A stretch of DNA of 7,981 bases, from positions 1 through 7,981 of the forward strand of contig DAPT01000018.1 of NCBI GenBank assembly GCA_002502215.1, read 5' to 3'. This stretch comes from Euryarchaeota archaeon UBA124 (GTDB lineage: Archaea > Thermoplasmatota > Poseidoniia > Poseidoniales > Poseidoniaceae). This document shows, piece after piece, positions 1 to 5,191 of the stretch. Positions within the stretch are counted from its first letter, which is position 1, and the number at the start of each line of letters is the position of its first letter. The position numbers and the translations under genes were made by a program. Under the pieces are notes generated by a model. That model searched no databases, had not been told where the DNA came from, and worked only from the letters and a program-made list of their open reading frames with translations.

Positions 1-816
1 TTCGTAGGGTATTGAAGGTCGTCTTGGTCGCCAAATCGCCCCAGTTACGAACCCAGCTACAAGGCCCCCGAACAGCAGGTTTGCCCAACCATCAATCGCA
101 TAGGATTCGAATCCGCGAAGAACTGGAATCAGGAAAGAGGGAAGAACTCCGAGCATGGTTGTCCAGAAGATTTCGGTCTTCAAATTACCAACAACGTCTG
201 CAGTCGTTGGGACCCGCCGTACCGGTTCCGTTCTTGCTGGGGAGAGGACAAACCGAATCACAGTGTTAGGAAGCGTTCGGTCGATAGGAATGTTCGATGT
301 CGCAAAGGATCCTGGTTTTCGAGGATGCATCTCAACTGCCAGTCTGTGGTGTTGGAGTGGTCCATTTGTCTCGATAGGCCTTGGCCGACCATCCATCATC
401 CCTCCGCGATGGCTGGTTGCTGCAGCATCGCTGAGAATTTCGACGACGCCTGGGTTGAGCTCAATCTCAGAGAAAGCATGATTCCATTCGGGAAATGAAG
501 GCAACCGAACTTCAAGTGAATTGATTTCGTCGTTCGATTCAATTGCAGAAGCAATTCTCGTTCCTAGAGACTGAATCTCTGAAATGGTGAGTCCAGTCAT
601 TGGCTCATTGGAATCATCCGGTTGTGATTCTTCACCCAGCAAGTTCGCAACTTGTCCACGATTGATTGGTTGCTTGAGAATGTAAAACGTTGGTAATCGA
701 ACTTCATAACGTGGTCGTTGGCTTGCATAAATCCATCCGCCCTTGTTGCTTCCAAGCCATGAACTTCCAGAGGCGATTGGAATGAATTCTAAACCATTGA
801 GACTGATGTTCTGCAC
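1..816 (-). CDS. FGE/SUMF1-like fold protein with C-terminal membrane helices, cut by the left edge
   Basis: The minus frame stays open from a GTG at 816 (in-frame stop just upstream at 828-826) through base 1, giving 272 codons with the C-terminus missing. Residues 9-193 follow the FGE-sulfatase (formylglycine-generating enzyme) layout. LEFIPIASGSSWLGSN (9-24) stands for the opening 'IPGGxFxMGS' strand, RPRYEVRLPTFYILKQPIN (34-52) for 'PxHxVxLxxFxI...PVTN', VRLPSFPEWNHA (103-114) for 'RLPTEAEWEYA', and NPGVVEILSD (121-130) for 'GNVWEWxSD'. RGG (about 138-140) and VIRFVLSP (186-193) stand for the closing 'RGGSW...GFR' core. Two hydrophobic helices follow (about 216-235 and 243-262), then a basic tail, so it is probably membrane-anchored. 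No cysteine occurs in the visible part, so FGE-type cysteine oxidation is unlikely and a binding or structural role is more plausible. It starts 4 bases after the GST-like gene, so it is probably translated from the same mRNA. Fold assignment is fairly sure; function is unknown. Confidence 0.72.
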   Translation of the reverse strand, partial: MQNISLNGLEFIPIASGSSWLGSNKGGWIYASQRPRYEVRLPTFYILKQPINRGQVANLLGEESQPDDSNEPMTGLTISEIQSLGTRIASAIESNDEINSLEVRLPSFPEWNHAFSEIELNPGVVEILSDAAATSHRGGMMDGRPRPIETNGPLQHHRLAVEMHPRKPGSFATSNIPIDRTLPNTVIRFVLSPARTEPVRRVPTTADVVGNLKTEIFWTTMLGVLPSFLIPVLRGFESYAIDGWANLLFGGLVAGFVTGAIWRPRRPSIPYE

Positions 817-820
817 AAAA

Positions 821-1510
821 TCACTTCAGTTGTTGTTCCATCGATTTGTACCACATCATGCCTTGCTCGTGCTCTTCAAGAAGTTTGAACTGTTTGAAAG
901 GAGAAATGGATCGCATGTAACCAAAGGCAGCGAAATCAACAAGATTCGGCTTCTCACCTCCAAAGAACGTGTGTCCTTCAAAGGAGGATGTGTAATCTGT
1001 CAGTAGATCGTGCCAGAGTTTCTTCGGTGTGCGTCCGTCTTTCTTTACACGCTTTCGTGCGATGATTCCCCACATTATTGGAAATCCTGCCCAGGCATAG
1101 AGCCTGCGAGAAATAAATCCAAATTTTTCCATTTTGGAAACACGGCGAGTCGTACTTAATGCTGCGCCCAACGATCCGTAGAGAATTGGAATAGTAGCAC
1201 GCTTCCACGCTTCATCGACGTGAGCGAGCATAGAATCATATCGTTCATGCCCACTGTTCTGTGAAAGAGTGCCGTTGTTGTACTTCTTATCGATGTGAAT
1301 CATAATTGGTGTGGAGTCCACGATAACTTCGCCACCGTCATCAGTAAAAACTGGAACTTTGTTCCAGCCATTTGTAAACGCAAGGTCCCTTTTTGTTCGC
1401 ATCGCATTGACCTGTACTTCATCAACATCGAGTCCGAGATGATCGATTAGTCCACGAACCTTCCACGAGAATGGACATGTCTGCAGTACGTGCAGGGTTG
1501 CTTGGCTCAT
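821..1510 (-). CDS. Glutathione S-transferase-fold protein, prostaglandin E synthase 2 (PTGES2)-like
   Basis: A 229-residue protein with an N-terminal thioredoxin-fold domain and a C-terminal helical domain. TCPFSWKVRGLID (11-23) is the redox-motif helix. NKVPVF (50-55) carries the cis-proline (P53), and VDSTPIMIHI (64-73) holds the D/S pair that contacts the glutathione backbone in GSTs. In the C-terminal domain FFGGEKPNLVDFAAFGYMR (182-200) closely resembles the matching 'GGQKPNLADLAVYGVLR' segment of mammalian PTGES2, which is why I prefer that subfamily. PTGES2 has CPFC; here the second cysteine is S15, leaving a monothiol C12, and the PTGES2 tyrosine three residues before the first cysteine is L9. 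ATG 1510 is chosen because the first beta strand begins directly after it. An in-frame TTG at 1540 would overlap the upstream stop and add only ten residues. The gene lies 26 bases downstream of the 111-residue gene and 4 bases before the FGE-like gene. Substrate is unknown; a GSH-dependent or general thiol-disulfide role is inferred. Confidence 0.85.
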   Translation of the reverse strand: MSQATLHVLQTCPFSWKVRGLIDHLGLDVDEVQVNAMRTKRDLAFTNGWNKVPVFTDDGGEVIVDSTPIMIHIDKKYNNGTLSQNSGHERYDSMLAHVDEAWKRATIPILYGSLGAALSTTRRVSKMEKFGFISRRLYAWAGFPIMWGIIARKRVKKDGRTPKKLWHDLLTDYTSSFEGHTFFGGEKPNLVDFAAFGYMRSISPFKQFKLLEEHEQGMMWYKSMEQQLK

Positions 1511-1536
1511 GGTTAAGTGGAACTGTGCGTCCTTCT

Positions 1537-1872
1537 TCAATCCTCGTTAGCGTCTTGGTCAGGACGCCAACCCGGTTTCCAGAATTCATCGTTGTCGAGC
1601 CATCCCATCCATTCATCATCAGCACATGCAAGGAGGCGGTAGGCACGACTCTCCAAACCTTCTCGGTTGTATTCAGGAAGAATTCCTTCGGCAAATGCTT
1701 GATGCCAATTGACTTGCATTTGCCGAATCTCTCGTCGAGCACCTTCTGGGTTATCGAAGTTCATTTCGCATACGTCTCGAAGTTCTGACAACCATTGGCG
1801 CGTATCCTTTCGCAACGGATCATCAATCCGTTGCCTCGGTGATGATTTCTTCCCAAACGGCCACCAACCCAT
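1537..1872 (-). CDS. Tryptophan-rich 111-residue protein of unknown function
   Basis: I do not recognise this family. It is a soluble protein with no membrane segment or signal peptide. It begins with MGWWPFGKK, an aromatic and basic tip, continues through a largely helical charged middle (about 20-85), and ends in an acidic tail (DQDANED). Eight of 111 residues are tryptophan (3, 4, 27, 56, 88, 91, 98, 102), with three in the segment EWMGWLDNDEFW (87-98). That is far above a normal proportion and suggests a compact aromatic core or a binding face. The two cysteines (35, 83) are far apart and form no motif. ATG 1872 has no convincing Shine-Dalgarno, but an A-rich box lies 23-32 bases upstream, fitting a leaderless transcript. 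It is the first gene of the three-gene minus-strand operon, so it may be a partner of the GST-like and FGE-like proteins. Codon structure and compact spacing support a real gene. Confidence 0.75.
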   Translation of the reverse strand: MGWWPFGKKSSPRQRIDDPLRKDTRQWLSELRDVCEMNFDNPEGARREIRQMQVNWHQAFAEGILPEYNREGLESRAYRLLACADDEWMGWLDNDEFWKPGWRPDQDANED

Positions 1873-1894
1873 ACAGGCTCTTCACGCCCCTATG

Positions 1895-1921
1895 TTTTCA
1901 TCTTTCGCATGAAGATGAAAA
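1895..1921. promoter_or_regulatory. Symmetric divergent promoter: perfect 10-bp inverted repeat
   Basis: TTTTCATCTT (1895-1904) and AAGATGAAAA (1912-1921) are a perfect inverted repeat with a 7-base spacer. Its centre (1908) is exactly midway between the divergent start codons at 1872 (minus) and 1944 (plus). Each strand therefore carries the same box, AAGATGAAAA, at -32 to -23 from its own start codon. That is where an archaeal BRE/TATA element would sit for a leaderless mRNA. The box itself is a poor TATA match, so a dimeric regulator site or an RNA hairpin are alternatives. Confidence 0.55.
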
Positions 1922-1943
1922 ACACCAGCATCTTCGGAGGGGT

Positions 1944-2366
1944 ATGGGGCGGCTACATCTTCATTTGCATGGGCGTTTGAAAGACGCTGCAATCAAATCG
2001 TTAGCAGATGTCTACGAAGCGCGATTGCAGAGCACAGGTTTAACGATCCACGTTCACACGGATGACTTGGAGAAATATCTCTCAAAACTCGAGTCGAAAA
2101 AGGGACAATTGTTCCTTCTCGATGAGCAGGGTTTAACCTTTACATCGACCGAATTTGCGAAGAAAATACAATCACTGACACTTTTGTCCGTTGACACACA
2201 TTTTGCAGTTGGTCCAGCAGAGGGGTGGCAAAATCGAGGCCAACATCATCCACGAATCTCGCTTTCTGAGATGACCTTCCCGCACGAACTCGCCGCCGTT
2301 CTCTTTCTCGAACAATTGTACAGAGCGATTCAGATAAACAAAGGAACATCTTATCATAAGGCATGA
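1944..2366 (+). CDS. rlmH: 23S rRNA (pseudouridine1915-N3)-methyltransferase RlmH, SPOUT family
   Basis: This 140-residue protein aligns with RlmH (YbeA, about 155 residues) along its length. RlmH uses S-adenosylmethionine to methylate a pseudouridine in helix 69 of 23S rRNA on assembled ribosomes. LHLHLHGRLKDAA (4-16) is the first strand and turn. LFLLDEQGLTFTSTEFA (56-72) matches the family 'LDxxGxxxSSxxFA' segment. FAVGPAEG (87-94) is the SAM-binding trefoil-knot loop, usually 'IGGPxG'. LSEMTFPHELAAVLFLEQLYRA (107-128) and the terminal YHK (137-139) are the most diagnostic parts. ATG 1944 is preferred over upstream in-frame starts because RlmH begins with this strand. A G-rich GGAGGGG (1936-1942) ends only one base before the ATG, which is too close for a normal Shine-Dalgarno. 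The gene diverges from the minus-strand operon and lies 35 bases ahead of a membrane-protein gene. Function is assigned with high confidence. Confidence 0.9.
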   Translation: MGRLHLHLHGRLKDAAIKSLADVYEARLQSTGLTIHVHTDDLEKYLSKLESKKGQLFLLDEQGLTFTSTEFAKKIQSLTLLSVDTHFAVGPAEGWQNRGQHHPRISLSEMTFPHELAAVLFLEQLYRAIQINKGTSYHKA

Positions 2367-2390
2367 ACGAGCAGAAAGCAACATCGAGAT

Positions 2391-2396
2391 GAGGGG
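2391..2396 (+). promoter_or_regulatory. Ribosome-binding site of the five-helix membrane protein
   Basis: GAGGGG sits 5 bases before ATG 2402. The same GAGGGG plus 5-base arrangement occurs on the minus strand before TTG 5186, which helps decide that start. It is consistent with internal translation initiation on a message coming from rlmH. Confidence 0.55.
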
Positions 2397-2401
2397 TTAT
2401 C

Positions 2402-3172
2402 ATGGGGATTCCATTCAGTGACGAAGCAAGCTTGCGTTGGGCACTGATTGCGTTTGAATTTTTTATTGGAATTGCTCTCGTCTACAACAGTCGAACGCAA
2501 CCGTTTCCGAGGCCAAGCGCCCGATTTGGGTGGCTGGTTATTCTCCTTGCTACTTTGGTCCTTATCGGGCAAGCTGCACCAAAACCGATGACAGTGTTCG
2601 CTCATTTTGTTATGCTTTCAGGTCTTGGAGGCTTCGGGCTGGTTGCTGGAGTTTACCAGTTGGCCCAAACGCAACGTGATGTACTGGTCGCTCCTTACGC
2701 TGGGATGATGTTCTGCGTTGGAGTTGTCGGTCTGATGGTTCAGACATGGGACGAATTGTCCAAGGTTGAGCAGTGGGCAGGTTTTCTGACAATCGTCGTC
2801 TTGGGAGGCGGTGAAACATGGCTCATCTTCCGTGGGCTACTCATTGGTAAACTCCCTCGTGCTTGGTCACAGGCCGGTATGGTCGCACTGCTACAAGGCC
2901 GATTAACTGGCCAGAATGGAGCGATTGAGTGCTTCGAAAAAGGATGGGATGCGGATGAAGAGCACCTCAATCCTATGGCTTATGTCGCTCTTCACCGAAT
3001 TCATTTGTTCTTGGGGCAAGACAAGGAGGCACAAACTTGGAAGACGTATCTTGATCGTGAAGGTGGCGAAGCTGCAGTAGCGGATGAGTACATATTGGCT
3101 ATCCATGACGCGCTTACCGATTTAGACCCCCAGGCTGCTATGCGTTTACCACTTCGATCCGAGGAAGAGTAA
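2402..3172 (+). CDS. Five-helix integral membrane protein with soluble helical C-terminal domain
   Basis: An unrecognised 256-residue protein. Hydrophobic segments at about 14-29, 43-59, 63-88, 99-116 and 125-149 predict five transmembrane helices with short loops. The remaining 107 residues are soluble and helical. GMVALLQGRLTGQNGAIECF (about 159-178), followed by a helix with AYVALHRIHLFLGQDKEA, has the small/large residue rhythm of a TPR- or SEL1-like helical pair, suggesting a protein-binding tail. The C-terminus ends in acidic residues (RSEEE). No catalytic motif is visible, and there is only one cysteine in the membrane part (105) and one in the tail. ATG 2402 is preceded by GAGGGG (2391-2396) with a 5-base spacer, a good ribosome-binding site. 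With a 35-base gap after rlmH it may share that transcript. An AT-rich 86-base gap follows. Confidence 0.82.
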   Translation: MGIPFSDEASLRWALIAFEFFIGIALVYNSRTQPFPRPSARFGWLVILLATLVLIGQAAPKPMTVFAHFVMLSGLGGFGLVAGVYQLAQTQRDVLVAPYAGMMFCVGVVGLMVQTWDELSKVEQWAGFLTIVVLGGGETWLIFRGLLIGKLPRAWSQAGMVALLQGRLTGQNGAIECFEKGWDADEEHLNPMAYVALHRIHLFLGQDKEAQTWKTYLDREGGEAAVADEYILAIHDALTDLDPQAAMRLPLRSEEE

Positions 3173-3204
3173 CCGGTAAAGAAGCCAATTTCCCGAAATA
3201 GTGC

Positions 3205-3236
3205 AAAATATACACAAAAACGAGATAATTTAAAGA
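3205..3236 (+). promoter_or_regulatory. Candidate archaeal TATA promoter of the small membrane protein
   Basis: The 86-base gap after 3172 turns strongly AT-rich. It holds AAAATATA (3205-3212) and ATAATTTAAA (3225-3234). TTTAAA (3229-3234) is centred about 27 bases before ATG 3259, the spacing expected of a TATA box on a leaderless transcript. No Shine-Dalgarno precedes that ATG, which agrees. The more upstream A/T box would instead give a leader of about 25 bases. Confidence 0.5.
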
Positions 3237-3258
3237 ACATAGACGTTGATTTAATTAC

Positions 3259-3516
3259 ATGAAAGAGCAACCAACAGTAAAATTATTATTTTGGATGGTC
3301 CTAAGTTGGTCAGCAGCCAATTTGTTTGCTCAAGCGCTCTATATGGGACTTAATGGAGTCCCGTTTGATGTTTTTGCTATGATTGACTCCCTTGGGAACT
3401 GGTATTATGCCGTTGTGATTGCCGAGGTTGCTGTTTGGATGTATGTCGCATTCTATTTTGGCAAGCGCCTTGTATCGAAAATCAACCCACCAACGCAGAT
3501 TCAAGTTAACCGCTGA
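3259..3516 (+). CDS. Small two-helix membrane protein, unknown function
   Basis: An 85-residue protein with two predicted transmembrane helices, about 8-27 (LLFWMVLSWSAANLFAQALY) and 48-71 (rich in W, Y, V and A). A short loop containing a D and a G-N pair joins them, and the protein ends in a basic, soluble tail (KRLVSKINPP onward). I recognise no family and see no catalytic or metal-binding motif. The first helix is preceded by MKEQPTVK, too polar and short to call a cleavable signal peptide with confidence, and no signal-peptidase site is clear. It seems to have its own promoter (AT-rich gap upstream, no Shine-Dalgarno). A 63-base gap separates it from the DUF2203-like gene. Length and frame are intact. 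Small size is the main reason for caution, but hydrophobic pattern and promoter both support a real gene. Confidence 0.7.
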   Translation: MKEQPTVKLLFWMVLSWSAANLFAQALYMGLNGVPFDVFAMIDSLGNWYYAVVIAEVAVWMYVAFYFGKRLVSKINPPTQIQVNR

Positions 3517-3517
3517 A

Positions 3518-3527
3518 ATCTTATACT
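3518..3527 (+). promoter_or_regulatory. Possible TATA-like element ahead of the DUF2203-like gene
   Basis: ATCTTATACT (3518-3527) lies in the 63-base gap after the small membrane protein. A start about 25 bases downstream would fall near 3548, giving a roughly 30-base leader to ATG 3580. Transcription starting there would exclude TTG 3532 as the initiation codon. The match is weak, and the gap is short enough for simple read-through. Confidence 0.28.
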
Positions 3528-3579
3528 TGCATTGAATATCTCCGATGAGATTAAGTGGTGCCATGAAAAACATGACATC

Positions 3580-4062
3580 ATGTTCAATCTCGACAGGGAA
3601 CCACTGTTTTCTGGTCAACCCATGATGCTGGAAGATCTGCATCATGACGAACATGAGCGTTTGGACATCGGAAATTTGAGCATCCTAAGCATCGAACAGG
3701 TCCGAGAATCCTTGACCTACGTTGAACGACTACTGTCGACACTGCAGGCTATCGTTGACGAAGCACATGATATGACAGAAGAAATTGAAATCCTCCTTGA
3801 GACGTTTCCCCCTGAGCACCCCTATGTCGTTGAGATGTCAGAGCTTCTTGGAGGTTTAGTAGCTCATTGGCAGCAAACCGTGGCGAAGATCGAGAAGCAG
3901 GGAGCACGTGTTGCCGGACTTGATCCAGGACGAATTGAATGGTTTGGCGTCATCGACAATCAACTTATGTTGTATTCTTGGACTTGCGGAGAATCAGACA
4001 TAGAATGGTACTACGGTGTTGATGAAGGGTTTTCTTCCCGAAAACCACTCATAGAAGCATGA
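3580..4062 (+). CDS. DUF2203-family protein
   Basis: The 160-residue product resembles the uncharacterised DUF2203 family (COG4911). LSIEQVRESLTYVERLLSTL (36-55) is the family opening helix. A long helical, probably coiled-coil middle (about 40-107) follows, including an EIEILLETF stretch. GLDPGRIEWFG (113-123) stands in place of the usual 'GLVDFPA'. SWTCGESDIEWYYGVDEGF (133-151), then RKPL (154-157), match the family closing pattern 'LCWRxGExxIxxWHxxxxGFxGRxPL'. About 35 residues, acidic and histidine-rich (LEDLHHDEHE), precede the family domain, an N-terminal extension. The frame is open back to TTG 3532, which would add 16 residues. I prefer ATG 3580 because a TATA-like element overlaps the region just before the TTG; ATG 3622 or 3625 are also possible. 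The gene ends 24 bases before the cob(I)alamin adenosyltransferase, so they may share a transcript. Molecular function is not known for the family. Confidence 0.75.
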   Translation: MFNLDREPLFSGQPMMLEDLHHDEHERLDIGNLSILSIEQVRESLTYVERLLSTLQAIVDEAHDMTEEIEILLETFPPEHPYVVEMSELLGGLVAHWQQTVAKIEKQGARVAGLDPGRIEWFGVIDNQLMLYSWTCGESDIEWYYGVDEGFSSRKPLIEA

Positions 4063-4083
4063 CCTCCCGTAAGCGTAGGGGAG
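4063..4083 (+). promoter_or_regulatory. Ribosome-binding site of the adenosyltransferase, possibly in a hairpin
   Basis: GGGGAG (4078-4083) lies 3 bases before ATG 4087. Just upstream, CTCCC (4064-4068, within an anti-Shine-Dalgarno-like CCTCCC) can pair with GGGAG (4079-4083) across a 10-base loop. The upstream gene's stop codon (4060-4062) abuts the 5' side, so ribosomes finishing that gene could melt the stem and couple translation. The stem is only five pairs, so this may be chance. Confidence 0.35.
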
Positions 4084-4086
4084 CGC

Positions 4087-4785
4087 ATGGTTCGAATTGA
4101 CCGAGTTCATACTGGTGGTGGCGATAAGGGTGAGTCCTCGCTTGTAGATGGAAGCAGACGATTGAAATCCGATCTCCGCTTCTCCGTCGTCGGAGACTGT
4201 GACGAGTTAAATTCAATCATTGGATTGGTCAGAATGGAGAGCGAGCGACTGCCGTTGCATCACAGCGATGGTGGAGAACGTAAAGGCGCTGGCCGAGTGC
4301 ACGTTGTTTGCGATATGGCATTGTCAAGAATTCAGCACGAACTTTTCGACCTCGGTGCAGAGTTGGCTTGTCCGCCCGAAAATCTTCCAGATTACATGGT
4401 CCTCATCGATGAGATACAAGCCGATACACTCGTTTCTGATATGGACGCTTGGTTAACTCAGGTGGAGCCATTAACCTCATTCATTCTCCCTGCGGGAGGC
4501 CCTCCTCAATCGGTTCTTCACCATGCTAGAACGGTTGCACGCCGTCTCGAACGAGGTATTGTCCGTCTTCGAGAGCATGAGGGCGAGCATTCTGTTCGCC
4601 CAATTGTTCTGACGTACGTCAACCGTCTTTCTGACTGGCTGTTTGTTCTAAGTCGATGGATTACGGCTGCGCTTGCGGAGAAAGAAATATTGTGGCAGCC
4701 ACTCGGAAAGCGTGGGAAAGAGGATGGGATTGCGAGCGTTATTCTTCGTCAAGCTGAGCATGATGCTGATCTCGATCACATCTAG
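4087..4785 (+). CDS. pduO: Cob(I)alamin adenosyltransferase, PduO/MMAB type
   Basis: The 232-residue enzyme transfers the adenosyl group of ATP to cob(I)alamin, making coenzyme B12 for mutases such as methylmalonyl-CoA mutase. All PduO-family signatures are present. TGGGDKGESSLVDGSRRLKS (9-28) is the ATP-binding N-terminal loop, GDCDELNSIIGL (36-47) the first-helix motif, SFILPAGGP (131-139) the short strand, and ARTVARRLER (147-156) the arginine-rich ATP/subunit-interface helix. YVNRLSDWLFVLSRW (177-191) includes the conserved N-R-L-S-D. The family is a trimer of five-helix bundles. A polar, histidine- and glycine-rich insertion (about 55-74) extends the loop between helices 1 and 2. ATG 4087 is chosen because the ATP loop begins at residue 8, as in homologues. 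The C-terminus runs about 25 residues past the last core helix. No B12 riboswitch-like element or B12-dependent mutase is visible nearby. Its stop shares CTAG (4782-4785) with the convergent Nudix gene. Confidence 0.93.
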   Translation: MVRIDRVHTGGGDKGESSLVDGSRRLKSDLRFSVVGDCDELNSIIGLVRMESERLPLHHSDGGERKGAGRVHVVCDMALSRIQHELFDLGAELACPPENLPDYMVLIDEIQADTLVSDMDAWLTQVEPLTSFILPAGGPPQSVLHHARTVARRLERGIVRLREHEGEHSVRPIVLTYVNRLSDWLFVLSRWITAALAEKEILWQPLGKRGKEDGIASVILRQAEHDADLDHI

Positions 4786-5186
4786 CCCAAGGATTTGACC
4801 TTCTCCCACGCACTTCGAACAACCGAACGTGTTTCTTCATGCGTCAATTGGGCAAGGGCCTGTTCCCAATCCAACCACAAATGATCACGGTGTTCATGTG
4901 ATAGGGCGACATCCAATGAATCTGTTTCAGCGAGAAACCAGAACACCTCCTTTTCTCGTTTTTTCCCTTTATGGCGATAGGTATAGGCAGTACGTTCAAC
5001 GAATTCCTGATTGAAATTAACCCCAGTAATTCCAGTCTCTTCTGCTAATTCTCTCCGCACCGTTGCGATATGATTGACATCGGTTGGCTCAACATGTCCT
5101 TTTGGCAAATCCCAATGACCTTGCGGATATTGGAGCAGTAGGATACTGTCGATGTTAACCAGAACGACGCCGCAGGAAGTCTCCAA
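4782..5186 (-). CDS. Nudix hydrolase, Ap4A hydrolase (NUDT2)-like
   Basis: A 134-residue Nudix protein, predicted to split diadenosine tetraphosphate or similar nucleotides with Mg2+. The Nudix helix runs from G30 to I53: PKGHVEPTD (28-36), then RRELAEETGI (44-53), with catalytic E46, E49 and E50. The spacing G-x5-D-x8-R-E has one residue more than the canonical G-x5-E-x7-R-E, and D36 replaces the first glutamate. WDLPKGHVEP (25-34), VFWFLAE (81-87) and SHEHRDHLWL (96-105) match NUDT2-type asymmetrical Ap4A hydrolases. TTG 5186 is chosen because GAGGGG (5197-5192) lies 5 bases upstream, NUDT2 also starts about five residues before its C-G pair, and the next 75 bases upstream use cta, agg and aga codons unlike the rest. 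The alternative TTG 5261 would add 25 residues. The gene diverges from the DHH phosphoesterase and converges on the adenosyltransferase. Confidence 0.9.
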   Translation of the reverse strand: METSCGVVLVNIDSILLLQYPQGHWDLPKGHVEPTDVNHIATVRRELAEETGITGVNFNQEFVERTAYTYRHKGKKREKEVFWFLAETDSLDVALSHEHRDHLWLDWEQALAQLTHEETRSVVRSAWEKVKSLG

Positions 5187-5191
5187 TCCAT

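Noticed and set aside
12..1006. Three plus-strand open frames (12-269, 155-481, 743-1006) as genes
   Set aside because: They are antisense to the FGE-like and GST-like genes, whose minus-strand translations show family motifs; the plus translations have no recognisable pattern.
1909..1980. 23-codon plus-strand ORF (MKMKNTSIFGGVWGGYIFIC...) overlapping the rlmH start, as a leader peptide or microprotein
   Set aside because: It lies within the divergent promoter, overlaps rlmH in another frame and has no ribosome-binding site; its hydrophobic look follows from G/T-rich bases. Kept only as a remote possibility.
2140..2605. Minus-strand open frames opposite rlmH and the five-helix protein
   Set aside because: They are shadows of plus-strand genes with clear family or membrane patterns.
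3173..3258. Small RNA or riboswitch in the AT-rich gap
   Set aside because: There is no strong stem or conserved riboswitch core; the composition fits a simple promoter.
4786..4830. Rho-independent terminator between convergent genes
   Set aside because: The genes overlap at their stops and there is no G/C-rich hairpin followed by a T-run.
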